A DNA stretch of 64,000 nt from Planctomycetota bacterium (GTDB lineage: Bacteria > Planctomycetota > UBA1135 > UBA2386), in NCBI GenBank assembly GCA_020638655.1, contig JACKIC010000006.1, positions 358,001 to 422,000 of the forward strand, read 5' to 3'. Position 1 is the first letter of the stretch; every line of letters begins with the position of its first letter. The notes under the pieces were generated by a model. That model was not told the DNA's origin, searched no databases, and saw nothing but the letters and a program-made list of their open reading frames with translations. Positions 46,357 through 53,575 of the stretch are shown piece after piece. The translations under genes and the position numbers were made by a program.

Positions 46357-47766
46357 ATGACCTCCGAAGACTCCCTGCCGATCATCGAGCCGTTCCGGAT
46401 CAAGAGCGTCGAGCCGTTGCGCGTCAGCACTCGCGCCGAGCGCTGTGCGTGGCTCGACGCGGCGCACGGCAACCTGTTCGCGCTGCGCTCCGAGCAGGTG
46501 ATGATCGACCTGCTGACCGACAGCGGCACCGGCGCGATGTCGAGCGACCAGTGGGCCGCGCTGATGCGCGGTGACGAGTCGTACGCGGGCAGCCCGAGCT
46601 TCTTCCGCTTCGAGCGCGCCGTGCGCGAGGTGTTCGGCTTCGAGCACGTCGTCCCGACGCACCAGGGCCGCGCGGCCGAGCACTTCCTGTTCGAGGCGCT
46701 CGTTCATCCCGGCGACGTAGTGCCGAACAATACGCACTTCGACACGACCCGCGCCAACGTGGTCGCGTGCGGCGGCGAGCCGCTGGACCTGCCGTGTCCG
46801 CAGCTCGCGGACACGGCGAGCCGGGAGCCGTTCAAGGGCGACATCGACCTCGAGGTGCTGGAGCGCGTGCTGACGGGGCCCCGGCGGGTGCCGCTGGCGA
46901 TGATCACGCTGACGAACAACGCCGGCGGCGGGCAGCCCGCGAGCCTCGGCAACGTGCGCGCGATGAGCGAGCTGTGCCGGCGGCACGGCGTGCCGCTGTT
47001 CGTCGACGCCTGCCGTTTCGCAGAGAACGCGTGGCTGATGCGCGAGCGCGATCCCGAGCTCGCCGGGGTCGACGTCGGCGAGCTCGTGCGCCGCACGTTC
47101 GCGCTCGCCGACGGCTGCACGATGAGCGCGAAGAAGGACGGGCTCGCGAACATCGGCGGCTTCCTCGGCATGCGCGACCCGAAGCTCGCCGAGACCGTGC
47201 GCCGCGCCATGGTCGTCACCGAGGGCTTCCCGACCTACGGTGGCCTGTCGGGTCGGGACCTCGAGGCGGTGGCGCAGGGGCTGCGCGAGGTCCTGCAAGA
47301 GGACTACCTCGAGTACCGCCACGCGAGCGTCGCCTACGTCGCCCGCCGGCTCGCCGAGCGCGGCGTGCCCGTCGTCGAGCCGCCGGGCGGCCACGCCATC
47401 TTCCTCGACGCGGCGCGCTTCCTGCCGCACGTCCCGCGGGCCGAGTACCCGGGCCAGGCGGTCGCGAGCGAGCTCTACCTCGAGGGCGGCGTGCGCGCCT
47501 GCGAGATCGGCAGCGTGATGCTCGGCGCGGTCGACGCCGCGACCGGCGCCGAGACGCCGGCGGCGCAGGAGCTGGTCCGGCTCGCCGTGCCGCGACGCAC
47601 CTACACGCAGAGCCACATGGACTACGTCATCGAGGTCGTCGCGCGGGTGCACGCGCGCCGCGAGCGCATCGGCGGGGTGCGCATCGTCGAATCCCCGCCG
47701 GTGCTGCGCCACTTCGGCGCGAAGTTCCGGCGTGTCCGGCGGCGCGGCGAGGCTCGCGTGAGCTGA
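46357..47766 (+). CDS. tnaA: Tryptophanase / tyrosine phenol-lyase family PLP enzyme
   Basis: 469 residues, the same length as E. coli TnaA (471). Conserved blocks include VPTHQGRAAEHFLFEALV, ITLTNNAGGGQPASLGNVRA, LFVDACRFAENAWLMRERD and the PLP-lysine block TMSAKKDGLANIGGFLG, plus FPTYGGLSGRDLEAVAQGL. It would split L-tryptophan into indole, pyruvate and ammonia, or L-tyrosine into phenol; the two substrates are not distinguished here. It lies between norD (154 bp upstream) and convergent norF, an unusual place with no obvious metabolic tie to denitrification. No tnaC leader-like ORF or TnaB permease was seen. Confidence 0.9.
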   Translation: MTSEDSLPIIEPFRIKSVEPLRVSTRAERCAWLDAAHGNLFALRSEQVMIDLLTDSGTGAMSSDQWAALMRGDESYAGSPSFFRFERAVREVFGFEHVVPTHQGRAAEHFLFEALVHPGDVVPNNTHFDTTRANVVACGGEPLDLPCPQLADTASREPFKGDIDLEVLERVLTGPRRVPLAMITLTNNAGGGQPASLGNVRAMSELCRRHGVPLFVDACRFAENAWLMRERDPELAGVDVGELVRRTFALADGCTMSAKKDGLANIGGFLGMRDPKLAETVRRAMVVTEGFPTYGGLSGRDLEAVAQGLREVLQEDYLEYRHASVAYVARRLAERGVPVVEPPGGHAIFLDAARFLPHVPRAEYPGQAVASELYLEGGVRACEIGSVMLGAVDAATGAETPAAQELVRLAVPRRTYTQSHMDYVIEVVARVHARRERIGGVRIVESPPVLRHFGAKFRRVRRRGEARVS

Positions 47767-47813
47767 TCTTCCGGGTGTCGGCGGCGCTCGGAGGGCCGGT
47801 CCTCGCGGTGGAC

Positions 47814-48026
47814 TCAGCGCGAGAGCAGCACCAGCACCGCCGTGACGAGACCGGCCCACAGCACGAACGCCGCCGCGTGCAGGCGCGCTGCGTCGCGAAG
47901 CTCCATGAACTGCAGCCCGACGAGCAGGGCCTTGCAGCCCGCCAGCAGCAGCGCGACGTCGACGCGGCCGATCGCGACCGCGCCGATCGCGAGCGCCATC
48001 AGGGCGAACCAGGTGACGAACGTCAC
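47814..48026 (-). CDS. norF: NorF-like small membrane protein
   Basis: 70 residues; GTG overlaps the norE stop by four bases. Two or three hydrophobic helices (TWFALMALAIGAVAIG, VALLLAGCKALLVGLQFMEL, HAAAFVLWAGLVTAVLVLL) match the cytochrome c oxidase subunit IV/NorF type, including the conserved KALLVGLQFMELR helix. NorE and NorF are accessory to NOR activity. Last gene of norR-norE-norF. Confidence 0.8.
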   Translation of the reverse strand: MTFVTWFALMALAIGAVAIGRVDVALLLAGCKALLVGLQFMELRDAARLHAAAFVLWAGLVTAVLVLLSR

Positions 48027-48604
48027 GTGACGACCTTCGCGTAGAACAACGGGAACAGGAAGAACCAGGCGAGGTCGCACATGTGCCAGAACAGGGCGCT
48101 GCCGGCGACGGTCGTCTCGTGGTCCTCGGTGGGGGCGCCGCCGAGCCCGCGGACGGCCGCGAACAGCAGCGCGATCCCGACGAGCACGTGGGCGAGGTGG
48201 AATCCGGTGGCCAGGACGTAGGCGTCCCAGAAGTCGTCGGCGCCGAGCACGTGGCCGGCGGCGGCGTGGGCCCGGTAGTCGAAGGCCTTGACGGCGACGA
48301 ACACGATCCCGGTCGTCGCGGCGGCGAGCAGCAGTCGCCGCGCGCGCGCCGGTCGTCCGCGCCGAAGCGCGTGCACGCCGCCGGCGGCGAGCGCGCCGCT
48401 CGTGACGAGCACGAGGGTCAGCGCGAGGCCGAGGCGCGCGTCGAGCGCGTCCTGGCCCGCCGCGAACAGCGCGGGCTGCCGGCCGCGGAACACCGCGAGC
48501 GCGACGAACACCATCGTGAACGTCAGCAGCTCGAGCGCGACGACGATCCACAGCAGCGCGCCGCCGGGCGGGTCGTCGAGCGCGCGTCTGGTGATGGCGG
48601 TCAA
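48023..48604 (-). CDS. norE: NorE-like protein of the cytochrome c oxidase subunit III family
   Basis: About 193 residues from a TTG at 48604; a TTG at 48658 is the other possible start and no ATG or GTG is available, so the N-terminus is uncertain. Five membrane helices are expected: WIVVALELLTFTMVFVALAV, LALTLVLVTSGALAAGGVHA, LLLAAATTGIVFVAVKAFDY, FHLAHVLVGIALLFAAV and WHMCDLAWFFLFPLFYA. The paired His-xx-His (GFHLAHV) and DLAWFFLFPLFY ending are typical of the NorE/CoxC group. Downstream of norR by 89 bp on the same strand. Confidence 0.85.
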   Translation of the reverse strand: MTAITRRALDDPPGGALLWIVVALELLTFTMVFVALAVFRGRQPALFAAGQDALDARLGLALTLVLVTSGALAAGGVHALRRGRPARARRLLLAAATTGIVFVAVKAFDYRAHAAAGHVLGADDFWDAYVLATGFHLAHVLVGIALLFAAVRGLGGAPTEDHETTVAGSALFWHMCDLAWFFLFPLFYAKVVT

Positions 48605-48693
48605 GGTCGTTCGGCGTTGCGCGCGTGGAGTCGCAGGAACGGGCGCCCGCGGCCGCAATTTCCGGGGCGCCCCGGATGGCGCGTTCGCGGCGC

Positions 48694-50235
48694 CTACTTG
48701 AGGCCGAGCCGCCGCGCGAGGCGGTGCAGGTTCGAGCGCGCGAGGCCGAGCTCGCGTGCGGCGGCCGACCAGTTGCCGTCGTTGGCCGCGACGGCCTCGC
48801 GGATGCGCGCGCGCTGGTGCTGCTCGACGGAGTCGTGCAGGCTCGTCGTGGGACGGGACGAGCGCGGCTCGGCCGCCGGCGCGGCCGTCGTGGCGCCGAT
48901 GGTCGGTTGGCCGACGTCCTCGGCGGTCACGAGCACCCGCTCGCCGGCAGCGACCCGCGCCGCGCTGCGCAGGACCGCGCGCGAGACGACGTTCTCGAGC
49001 TCGCGCACGTTGCCGGGCCAGTCGTTGGCCGCCATCACGTCGAGAGCGCGAGGCTCGAAGCGCACCGGCCCGCAGCCGATACGGCGGCGGGACTCGTCGG
49101 CGAAGTGACCGGCGAGCTGCGCGATGTCCTCCGGGTGCTCGCGTAGCGGCGGAACGCGGATGCGCCCGACGTCGAGCCGGTGCAGCAGGTCGGCGCGGAA
49201 GCGGCCGGCTGCGACCTCCGCCTCCAGATCCCGGTTGGTCGCGGCCACGATGCGCACGTCGACGCGCTCCGGATGGTCGGCGCCGACGCGCTGCAGCTCG
49301 CCGTCTTGGAGGATCCGCAGCAACTTCGGCTGGATGTGTAGCGGCAGCTCGCCAACTTCGTCGAGGAACAGGCTAGCGCCGTCGGCGACCCCGAACTTGC
49401 CTGCGCGCGCGGCTTCTGCGCCCGTGAACGCGCCCTTCACGTGTCCGAACAGCTCACTCTCGGCGATCGACTCGGGCAGCGCGGCGCAGTTCGTGTAGAC
49501 GAGCGGGCGCTCGGATCGCGGCGAGCGCGCGTGCAGCATCCGCACGACGAGCTCCTTTCCGACGCCGGTCTCGCCGGTCACGAGCACCGGCAGGTCGGTC
49601 CGAGCGAACAGGTCGATCTCGTCGCGCAGGTGGTGCACCGCGGCGCTGTTGCCGATCAGCACGCCGCCGCGCCGGGCGAGCGCGTCGCGGATGAGGTCGC
49701 GCGAGACCATGCCCTCGCGCGCGGCCTTGTCTTCGAGCGCGGAGATCAGGTCGATCGTGCGTAGCGCGGCGCCGGCGAGCGCGCACAGATGCGCGACCAT
49801 GCGGTCGTCGAGGTCGTCGAACGCGTGCGGGTCGAGGGCGTCCGCCGTCAGCACGCCGACCAGCTGCCCGTCGACGCGCAGCGCGCCGCCGAGGCACGCG
49901 TGCACGCGGTGCCTGGGGTCCGCGGCGGCGTCGATGTGGCCGTCGAACGGGTCCGGCAGGTCGCTGCGCGGGTCGAAGCGCACCGGGCCGCGCGATTCGC
50001 AGATCTCCCGCAGCCGCGGGTGTTCGGCGATGCGCAGCCGGCGGCCGAGCAGGTCCGCCGACAGCCCGGTCTTCGCGATCGGCTCGAGCTCGTCGCCGCG
50101 CACGCGCAGCAGCGCGGCTGCGTCCGACCCCAGCGCCCGGCGCGCCGCGTCGACCAGCCGCTGCGCGCGGGCGTGCGACGGCATCGACGCGCTCATGTCG
50201 AGGGCGACCGAGAGCAGGGCTTCGGGGCTGGGCAT
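48694..50235 (-). CDS. norR: NorR, NO-responsive sigma-54-dependent activator
   Basis: 513 residues; start ATG at 50235 fits the usual NorR N-terminus (MPSPEALLSVALDMSASMPS). A GAF domain covers residues about 15-170. An AAA+ domain at about 190-430 has GETGVGKELVVRMLHARS (Walker A), GAFTGAE (the sigma-54 contact loop), DGASLFLDEVGELPLHIQPK (Walker B) and ATNRDLEAEV. A Fis-type helix-turn-helix sits at the end (NWSAAARELGLARSNLHRLA). NorR binds NO on a GAF-domain iron and drives sigma-54 promoters. It is divergent from ric, where such a promoter is visible, and upstream of norE/norF. Confidence 0.92.
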   Translation of the reverse strand: MPSPEALLSVALDMSASMPSHARAQRLVDAARRALGSDAAALLRVRGDELEPIAKTGLSADLLGRRLRIAEHPRLREICESRGPVRFDPRSDLPDPFDGHIDAAADPRHRVHACLGGALRVDGQLVGVLTADALDPHAFDDLDDRMVAHLCALAGAALRTIDLISALEDKAAREGMVSRDLIRDALARRGGVLIGNSAAVHHLRDEIDLFARTDLPVLVTGETGVGKELVVRMLHARSPRSERPLVYTNCAALPESIAESELFGHVKGAFTGAEAARAGKFGVADGASLFLDEVGELPLHIQPKLLRILQDGELQRVGADHPERVDVRIVAATNRDLEAEVAAGRFRADLLHRLDVGRIRVPPLREHPEDIAQLAGHFADESRRRIGCGPVRFEPRALDVMAANDWPGNVRELENVVSRAVLRSAARVAAGERVLVTAEDVGQPTIGATTAAPAAEPRSSRPTTSLHDSVEQHQRARIREAVAANDGNWSAAARELGLARSNLHRLARRLGLK

Positions 50236-50350
50236 GGCCCGTATCCTACCGATAACATGTTGTCGAAGTGATGTCTTCAAGCCGTTATCGAAACGATGAC
50301 GCGTTTGGCGGTAGTATCTGTCGATGCGGGGATTGTGGCATGGGTGGCGG

Positions 50351-50366
50351 TGGCATGTGACTTGCT
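50351..50366 (+). promoter_or_regulatory. Sigma-54 (-24/-12) promoter for ric-fdxA
   Basis: TGGCATGTGACTTGCT matches the sigma-54 consensus TGGCACGNNNNTTGCW at every fixed position except the C at position 6, with correct GG/GC spacing. It points toward ric (start 50417). An inverted pair CGATAAC (50250-50256) and GTTATCG (50284-50290) lies upstream where NorR enhancer sites would be expected. Confidence 0.82.
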
Positions 50367-50416
50367 TCCGGGTTCGGCAGAACATCCCCGAGGCCGCCCA
50401 TAGGCGGCGCACGATC

Positions 50417-51103
50417 ATGACCACGACGAACTCCATCACCCATTCCGACACCCTCGCCGACCTCGCGACCAGCCGCGCCGGAGCGTCGCGCGTGTTCGCG
50501 CGGCACAACCTCGACTTCTGCTGTCACGGCCAGGTCAGCCTTTCCGTAGCCTGCGGCAAGAAGGGGCTCGAGGTCGACGCGCTGATCGCGGAGATCGAGG
50601 CGGAGCAGCCGCGCGACGACGCGTTCGAGCGGTGGGACCGACGCCCGCTGGGCGAGGTGATCGAACACCTGGTCACCCGGTTCCACGAGCCGCACCGCGA
50701 GGAGCTGCCGCGGCTCTGCGCGATGGCGGCGCGCGTCGAGCAGGTCCACGGCGACAAGGCGGCGTGCCCGAAGGGGCTCGCGGCGCTGCTCCGCGAGCTG
50801 TCGGATGAGCTGCACCTGCACATGCACAAGGAGGAGCAGGTCCTGTTCCCGCTGATCACGCGCGGGGGTGGTGCGGCGGCGACGGCGCCGATCCAGGTGA
50901 TGGAGCAGGAACACGAGGACGCCGGCGCGCAGCTCCTGCAGATCCGCGCGCTGACGAACGACCACACGCCGCCGGAGGAGGCCTGCGGCACCTGGCGCGC
51001 GCTGTACCTCGGTCTCGCCGAGTTCGAGCGCGACCTCATGCGGCACGTGCACCTCGAGAACTACGTGCTGTTCCCGCGCGCCCTGCGGTCGGAGCGGCCG
51101 TGA
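50417..51103 (+). CDS. ytfE: RIC (YtfE-like) di-iron protein for repair of iron-sulphur clusters
   Basis: 228 residues. The N-terminal ScdA_N motif is DFCCHG at residues about 33-38. The hemerythrin-like di-iron site is formed by His and Glu ligands in EHLVTRFHEPHREEL, ELHLHMHKEEQVLFPL, MEQEHEDAGAQL and LMRHVHLENYVLFPRAL. RIC proteins repair FeS clusters damaged by NO and can react with NO directly. Placed behind a sigma-54 promoter next to norR, it should be induced by NO. Its stop overlaps the fdxA start. Confidence 0.92.
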   Translation: MTTTNSITHSDTLADLATSRAGASRVFARHNLDFCCHGQVSLSVACGKKGLEVDALIAEIEAEQPRDDAFERWDRRPLGEVIEHLVTRFHEPHREELPRLCAMAARVEQVHGDKAACPKGLAALLRELSDELHLHMHKEEQVLFPLITRGGGAAATAPIQVMEQEHEDAGAQLLQIRALTNDHTPPEEACGTWRALYLGLAEFERDLMRHVHLENYVLFPRALRSERP

Positions 51104-51441
51104 CGCACGTCGTCGCGGAGCCCTGCGTCAACTGCAAGTTCACGGACTGCGTCGAGGTGTGTCCCGTCGACGCGTTCCGCGAAGGCGCGAACTGTCTCGT
51201 GATCTCGCCGGACGACTGCATCGACTGCACGCTGTGCGTGTCGCAGTGTCCAGTCGGTGCCATCTACATAGAGGGTGACCTGCCCGAGAAGTGGGCCGAG
51301 TGGCTGGAGCTCAACGCCAGGCTGAGCCGGGTCTGGCCGGCGATCACCAAGCAGAAGGAGCCACTCGCCGAACACGAACGATGGTCGACCGTCGAAGACA
51401 AGCGAGCCGAGCTGTCGGAGACGCCCGGCGAGGGCGATTGA
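51100..51441 (+). CDS. fdxA: Seven-iron ferredoxin FdxA
   Basis: 113 residues; GTG overlapping the ric stop by four bases. Motifs are CVNCKFTDCVEVCPVDAF (3Fe-4S plus one Cys of the second cluster) and CIDCTLCVSQCPVGAI, then the C-terminal extension typical of the FdxA type (PEKWAEWLELNARLSRVWP). It would supply electrons in the cytoplasm, plausibly to RIC or to repair and regulatory FeS proteins. Last gene of the island before the tRNA. Confidence 0.9.
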   Translation: MTHVVAEPCVNCKFTDCVEVCPVDAFREGANCLVISPDDCIDCTLCVSQCPVGAIYIEGDLPEKWAEWLELNARLSRVWPAITKQKEPLAEHERWSTVEDKRAELSETPGEGD

Positions 51442-51869
51442 CGTTCGCGGGATTGGAAGGTTCGTGATCAGCCCCTCTTCGAGCCGCCAAGACCCTGGCG
51501 CGATGCGGGAAATGATCGCGCTTCGCGAACCGCTTGGAAGGGTGGATAGAAATGCTGTCCTGTCGGTGGACGACCCTTCGCTGCCGAGTTCAGCCGCGAC
51601 TTCCCGGCACCATGTTGGCACAGGCAGATCCCGGCGTGGCTACGGGAATCGCGCACGTGTCGGTGTCGAAGCGACCTGTCTGGAATATCGACGTAACGAC
51701 ATTCAGCCTCTCCGGCTGACGGTCGTTCAGCTGTCCTCGTTTGGGTCGTAAGGAGCGACCATTGAGGCGCTTAGATGCTGCCTTGTCATACGTGACAACG
51801 CGCTGTGTGAGCTCGTGAGCGCTTTCGTCACGTCGCCGTAAGGCAATCTAATGTAGCGGCTTGCATGAA
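51442..51869. other. Gene-free right edge of the island, compositionally different
   Basis: 428 bp without a credible gene. The last 150 bp (51721-51870) are about 55% G+C by my count (34/60, 35/60, 13/30), well below the flanking genes. Open frames that run into the tRNA (such as the minus-strand one at 51727-51930) are tRNA read-through and carry no motif. This could be the remains of mobility DNA; nothing in it proves that. Confidence 0.5.
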
Positions 51870-51944
51870 TGGAGCGGGTGATCGGGATCGAACCGACGAC
51901 ATTCAGCTTGGGAAGCTGACGTTCTACCACTGAACTACACCCGC
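51870..51944 (-). tRNA. trnG: tRNA-Gly (anticodon CCC) with encoded CCA
   Basis: 75 nt. Acceptor stem GCGGGTG pairs with CACCCGC, followed by discriminator T and CCA. D arm GTTC-AGTGGTA-GAAC; anticodon arm TCAGC-TTCCCAA-GCTGA with CCC in the loop; T arm GTCGG-TTCGATC-CCGAT. All stems close fully apart from one G-U pair. Its 3' half is the 45-bp repeat that recurs at 28487, so this gene is the integration site of the island. Confidence 0.95.
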
Positions 51945-52063
51945 GATCCTTCGCCCCCCGACGCTAGCGAACCCCACCTCCCGGTCAAGGCCAACCTCGC
52001 CACACTTCACCGGCCCGCACCGTGACGCAGGCCTCCGCATCGCCGACGATCCGCACCCTCCCG

Positions 52064-52657
52064 ATGCACCGCCCGCCCGTCCTCCTCCTGCTCACCCTCG
52101 CTGCCGCCTGCGCGACGTCGACCGCGCCCACCCGGCAATCCGCCCCCCAGTCGCAGACCCCCTGGGACCGCTTCACCCTCGACGCCGTCGCCCTCCCCGT
52201 CGTCTGGCTGCAGGCCGACCAAGAACACCCCGCCACACCCGGCCGCCGCATCGACGACCAGATCGGCCCCGGCGCGGGTCTGCGCGCGGCGTTCGGGAAC
52301 GGCGAGCAGAGCGTCGGCCTCCTCTACCTGGGCTCGCTGCTCGAGGACGACTCGGACCAGGGTGCGGAGCTGCACATGCTCTACCTCGACTTCGACGTGT
52401 CGCTGCCGCTGCCGGACGGGCCTCCGGGGCTGGCGCTGCGCGCGGCGGCGGGGATCGGGGCGGCGTCGTTGGGGTTCGACGACGTGTTGCTCGACGATGT
52501 GACGACGGGGGCGGCGAACCTGCGGATCGACTTCGAGTATGCGATGTCGTCGCGGGCGGCCCTGCTGCTGGGCATCGGGGGCTTCTATCTGGGGTACCCG
52601 GGGGACACGGAGGGCTACGGCTCGTTCGTCGAATTGGGTGGGCGGCTCTCGTTCTGA
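52064..52657 (+). CDS. Putative outer-membrane lipoprotein, beta-barrel-like
   Basis: 197 residues from the ATG at 52064; signal with lipobox (PVLLLLTLAAACATST, Cys16). The mature part alternates short hydrophobic strands and turns (VGLLYLGSLLEDDSDQGAEL, LHMLYLDFDVSLPLP, LRAAAGIGAASLGFDDVLL, ALLLGIGGFYLGYPGD) and ends SFVELGGRLSF with a C-terminal Phe, as in small outer-membrane barrels. Function unknown. First gene after the tRNA and thus outside the island. Confidence 0.65.
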   Translation: MHRPPVLLLLTLAAACATSTAPTRQSAPQSQTPWDRFTLDAVALPVVWLQADQEHPATPGRRIDDQIGPGAGLRAAFGNGEQSVGLLYLGSLLEDDSDQGAELHMLYLDFDVSLPLPDGPPGLALRAAAGIGAASLGFDDVLLDDVTTGAANLRIDFEYAMSSRAALLLGIGGFYLGYPGDTEGYGSFVELGGRLSF

Positions 52658-52748
52658 CGGGCTCGAAACCGATGCAGGGTGGGGCGCGAAATCCCAGGGC
52701 GCCGCGGGCATTGCGGGCAGGGCCCGCGAACGGCGAGGCGAACGCAGT

Positions 52749-53513
52749 ATGAGCAGCACGAACACGATCCTGCAGGCGACCTCTCTCACGGGGCGCAAGG
52801 CGGCTTTGGCGGCGCATCCGGTCTACCGCGCGATCGATTCGGCGGCGCGGCTGCGCACGTTCATGGCCCACCACGTGGCGTGCGTCTGGGACTTCATGTC
52901 GCTGCTCAAGTCGCTGCAGCAGGACCTCGCCCCGGTTGCCACGCCGTGGCTGCCGCCTTCGGACCCGGAGGCCGCGCGGCTGATCAACGAGATCGTGGTC
53001 GACGAAGAGTCCGACCGCCTTCCCTACCGCGACGGGCACGGCAGCCATTTCGTGTGGTACCTCGACGCGATGGAAGAGCTCGGCGCGGACACGGCACCGA
53101 TGCGGCGGGCGATCGAAGCGATGCGCGGCGGCACTTCGCCGTTGGCGGCGCTGCGGTCGTCGGGTCTGCCGGAGTCCGCGTGCGACTTCTCGGCGATGAC
53201 GCTGGCGTTCCTCGACGAACCGCTGGCGGTGCGGGCGGCGGTGTTCCTGCACGGGCGCGAGGACGTGATCCCCAGGATGTTCCTGCCGCTGGTGGCGTCG
53301 ATGCGCGAGCAGGGCATCGCGTGCGAGCGGTTCCTCGGCTACCTGCAGCGGCACATCGAGGTCGACGGCGGCGCACACGGACAGCACGCCACAGCGTTGC
53401 TCGAACGGCTGTTCGCCGCGGCGCCCGAACATCGTCGTCGCGCCGAGCAGGCCGCGATGGCGGCGCTCGCGGCGCGGCAGCAGCTGTGGGACGCGGTGCT
53501 CGAGGCGCTCTGA
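52749..53513 (+). CDS. DUF3050 family protein (haem-oxygenase-like fold)
   Basis: 254 residues from the ATG at 52749. It begins with HPVYRAIDSAARLRTFMAHH and VWDFMSLLKSLQQDLAP, characteristic of DUF3050, then LINEIVVDEESDR, HFVWYLDAMEELGAD and HGREDVIPRMFLPLV. The all-helical haem-oxygenase-like fold of this family often carries a di-iron or haem site with His/Glu ligands (MAHH, EE, HGRED, HIEVDGGAHG). The reaction is unknown. Confidence 0.8.
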   Translation: MSSTNTILQATSLTGRKAALAAHPVYRAIDSAARLRTFMAHHVACVWDFMSLLKSLQQDLAPVATPWLPPSDPEAARLINEIVVDEESDRLPYRDGHGSHFVWYLDAMEELGADTAPMRRAIEAMRGGTSPLAALRSSGLPESACDFSAMTLAFLDEPLAVRAAVFLHGREDVIPRMFLPLVASMREQGIACERFLGYLQRHIEVDGGAHGQHATALLERLFAAAPEHRRRAEQAAMAALAARQQLWDAVLEAL

Positions 53514-53575
53514 GCCGTTCGCCTTCGGGCCACCTGGGAACGCGCCGCGCCTCTGCGTAACCTGCCGTGCACCCC

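Larger units (their letters stand above)
28487..51914. mobile_element. Denitrification genomic island bounded by 45-bp tRNA-Gly direct repeats
   Basis: The intact tRNA-Gly gene (51870-51944, minus strand) has its 3' end facing left; the island lies on that side and the second copy of the tRNA 3' half is at 28487. This is the canonical geometry of an integrated island. The 23.3 kb between the copies encodes nitrate, nitrite and NO reduction with matching regulators and NO-stress genes. No integrase, recombinase, transposase or transfer gene was found inside. Mobility would have depended on an enzyme supplied in trans or since lost. Confidence 0.8.

Noticed and set aside
51464..51751. Small plus-strand open frame after fdxA
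   Set aside because: No ribosome-binding site, no motif and unusual composition; probably non-coding edge DNA.
51727..51930. Minus-strand open frame reading through the tRNA
   Set aside because: It starts inside the tRNA gene (the VVGSIPITRS-type artefact) and has no recognisable domain.
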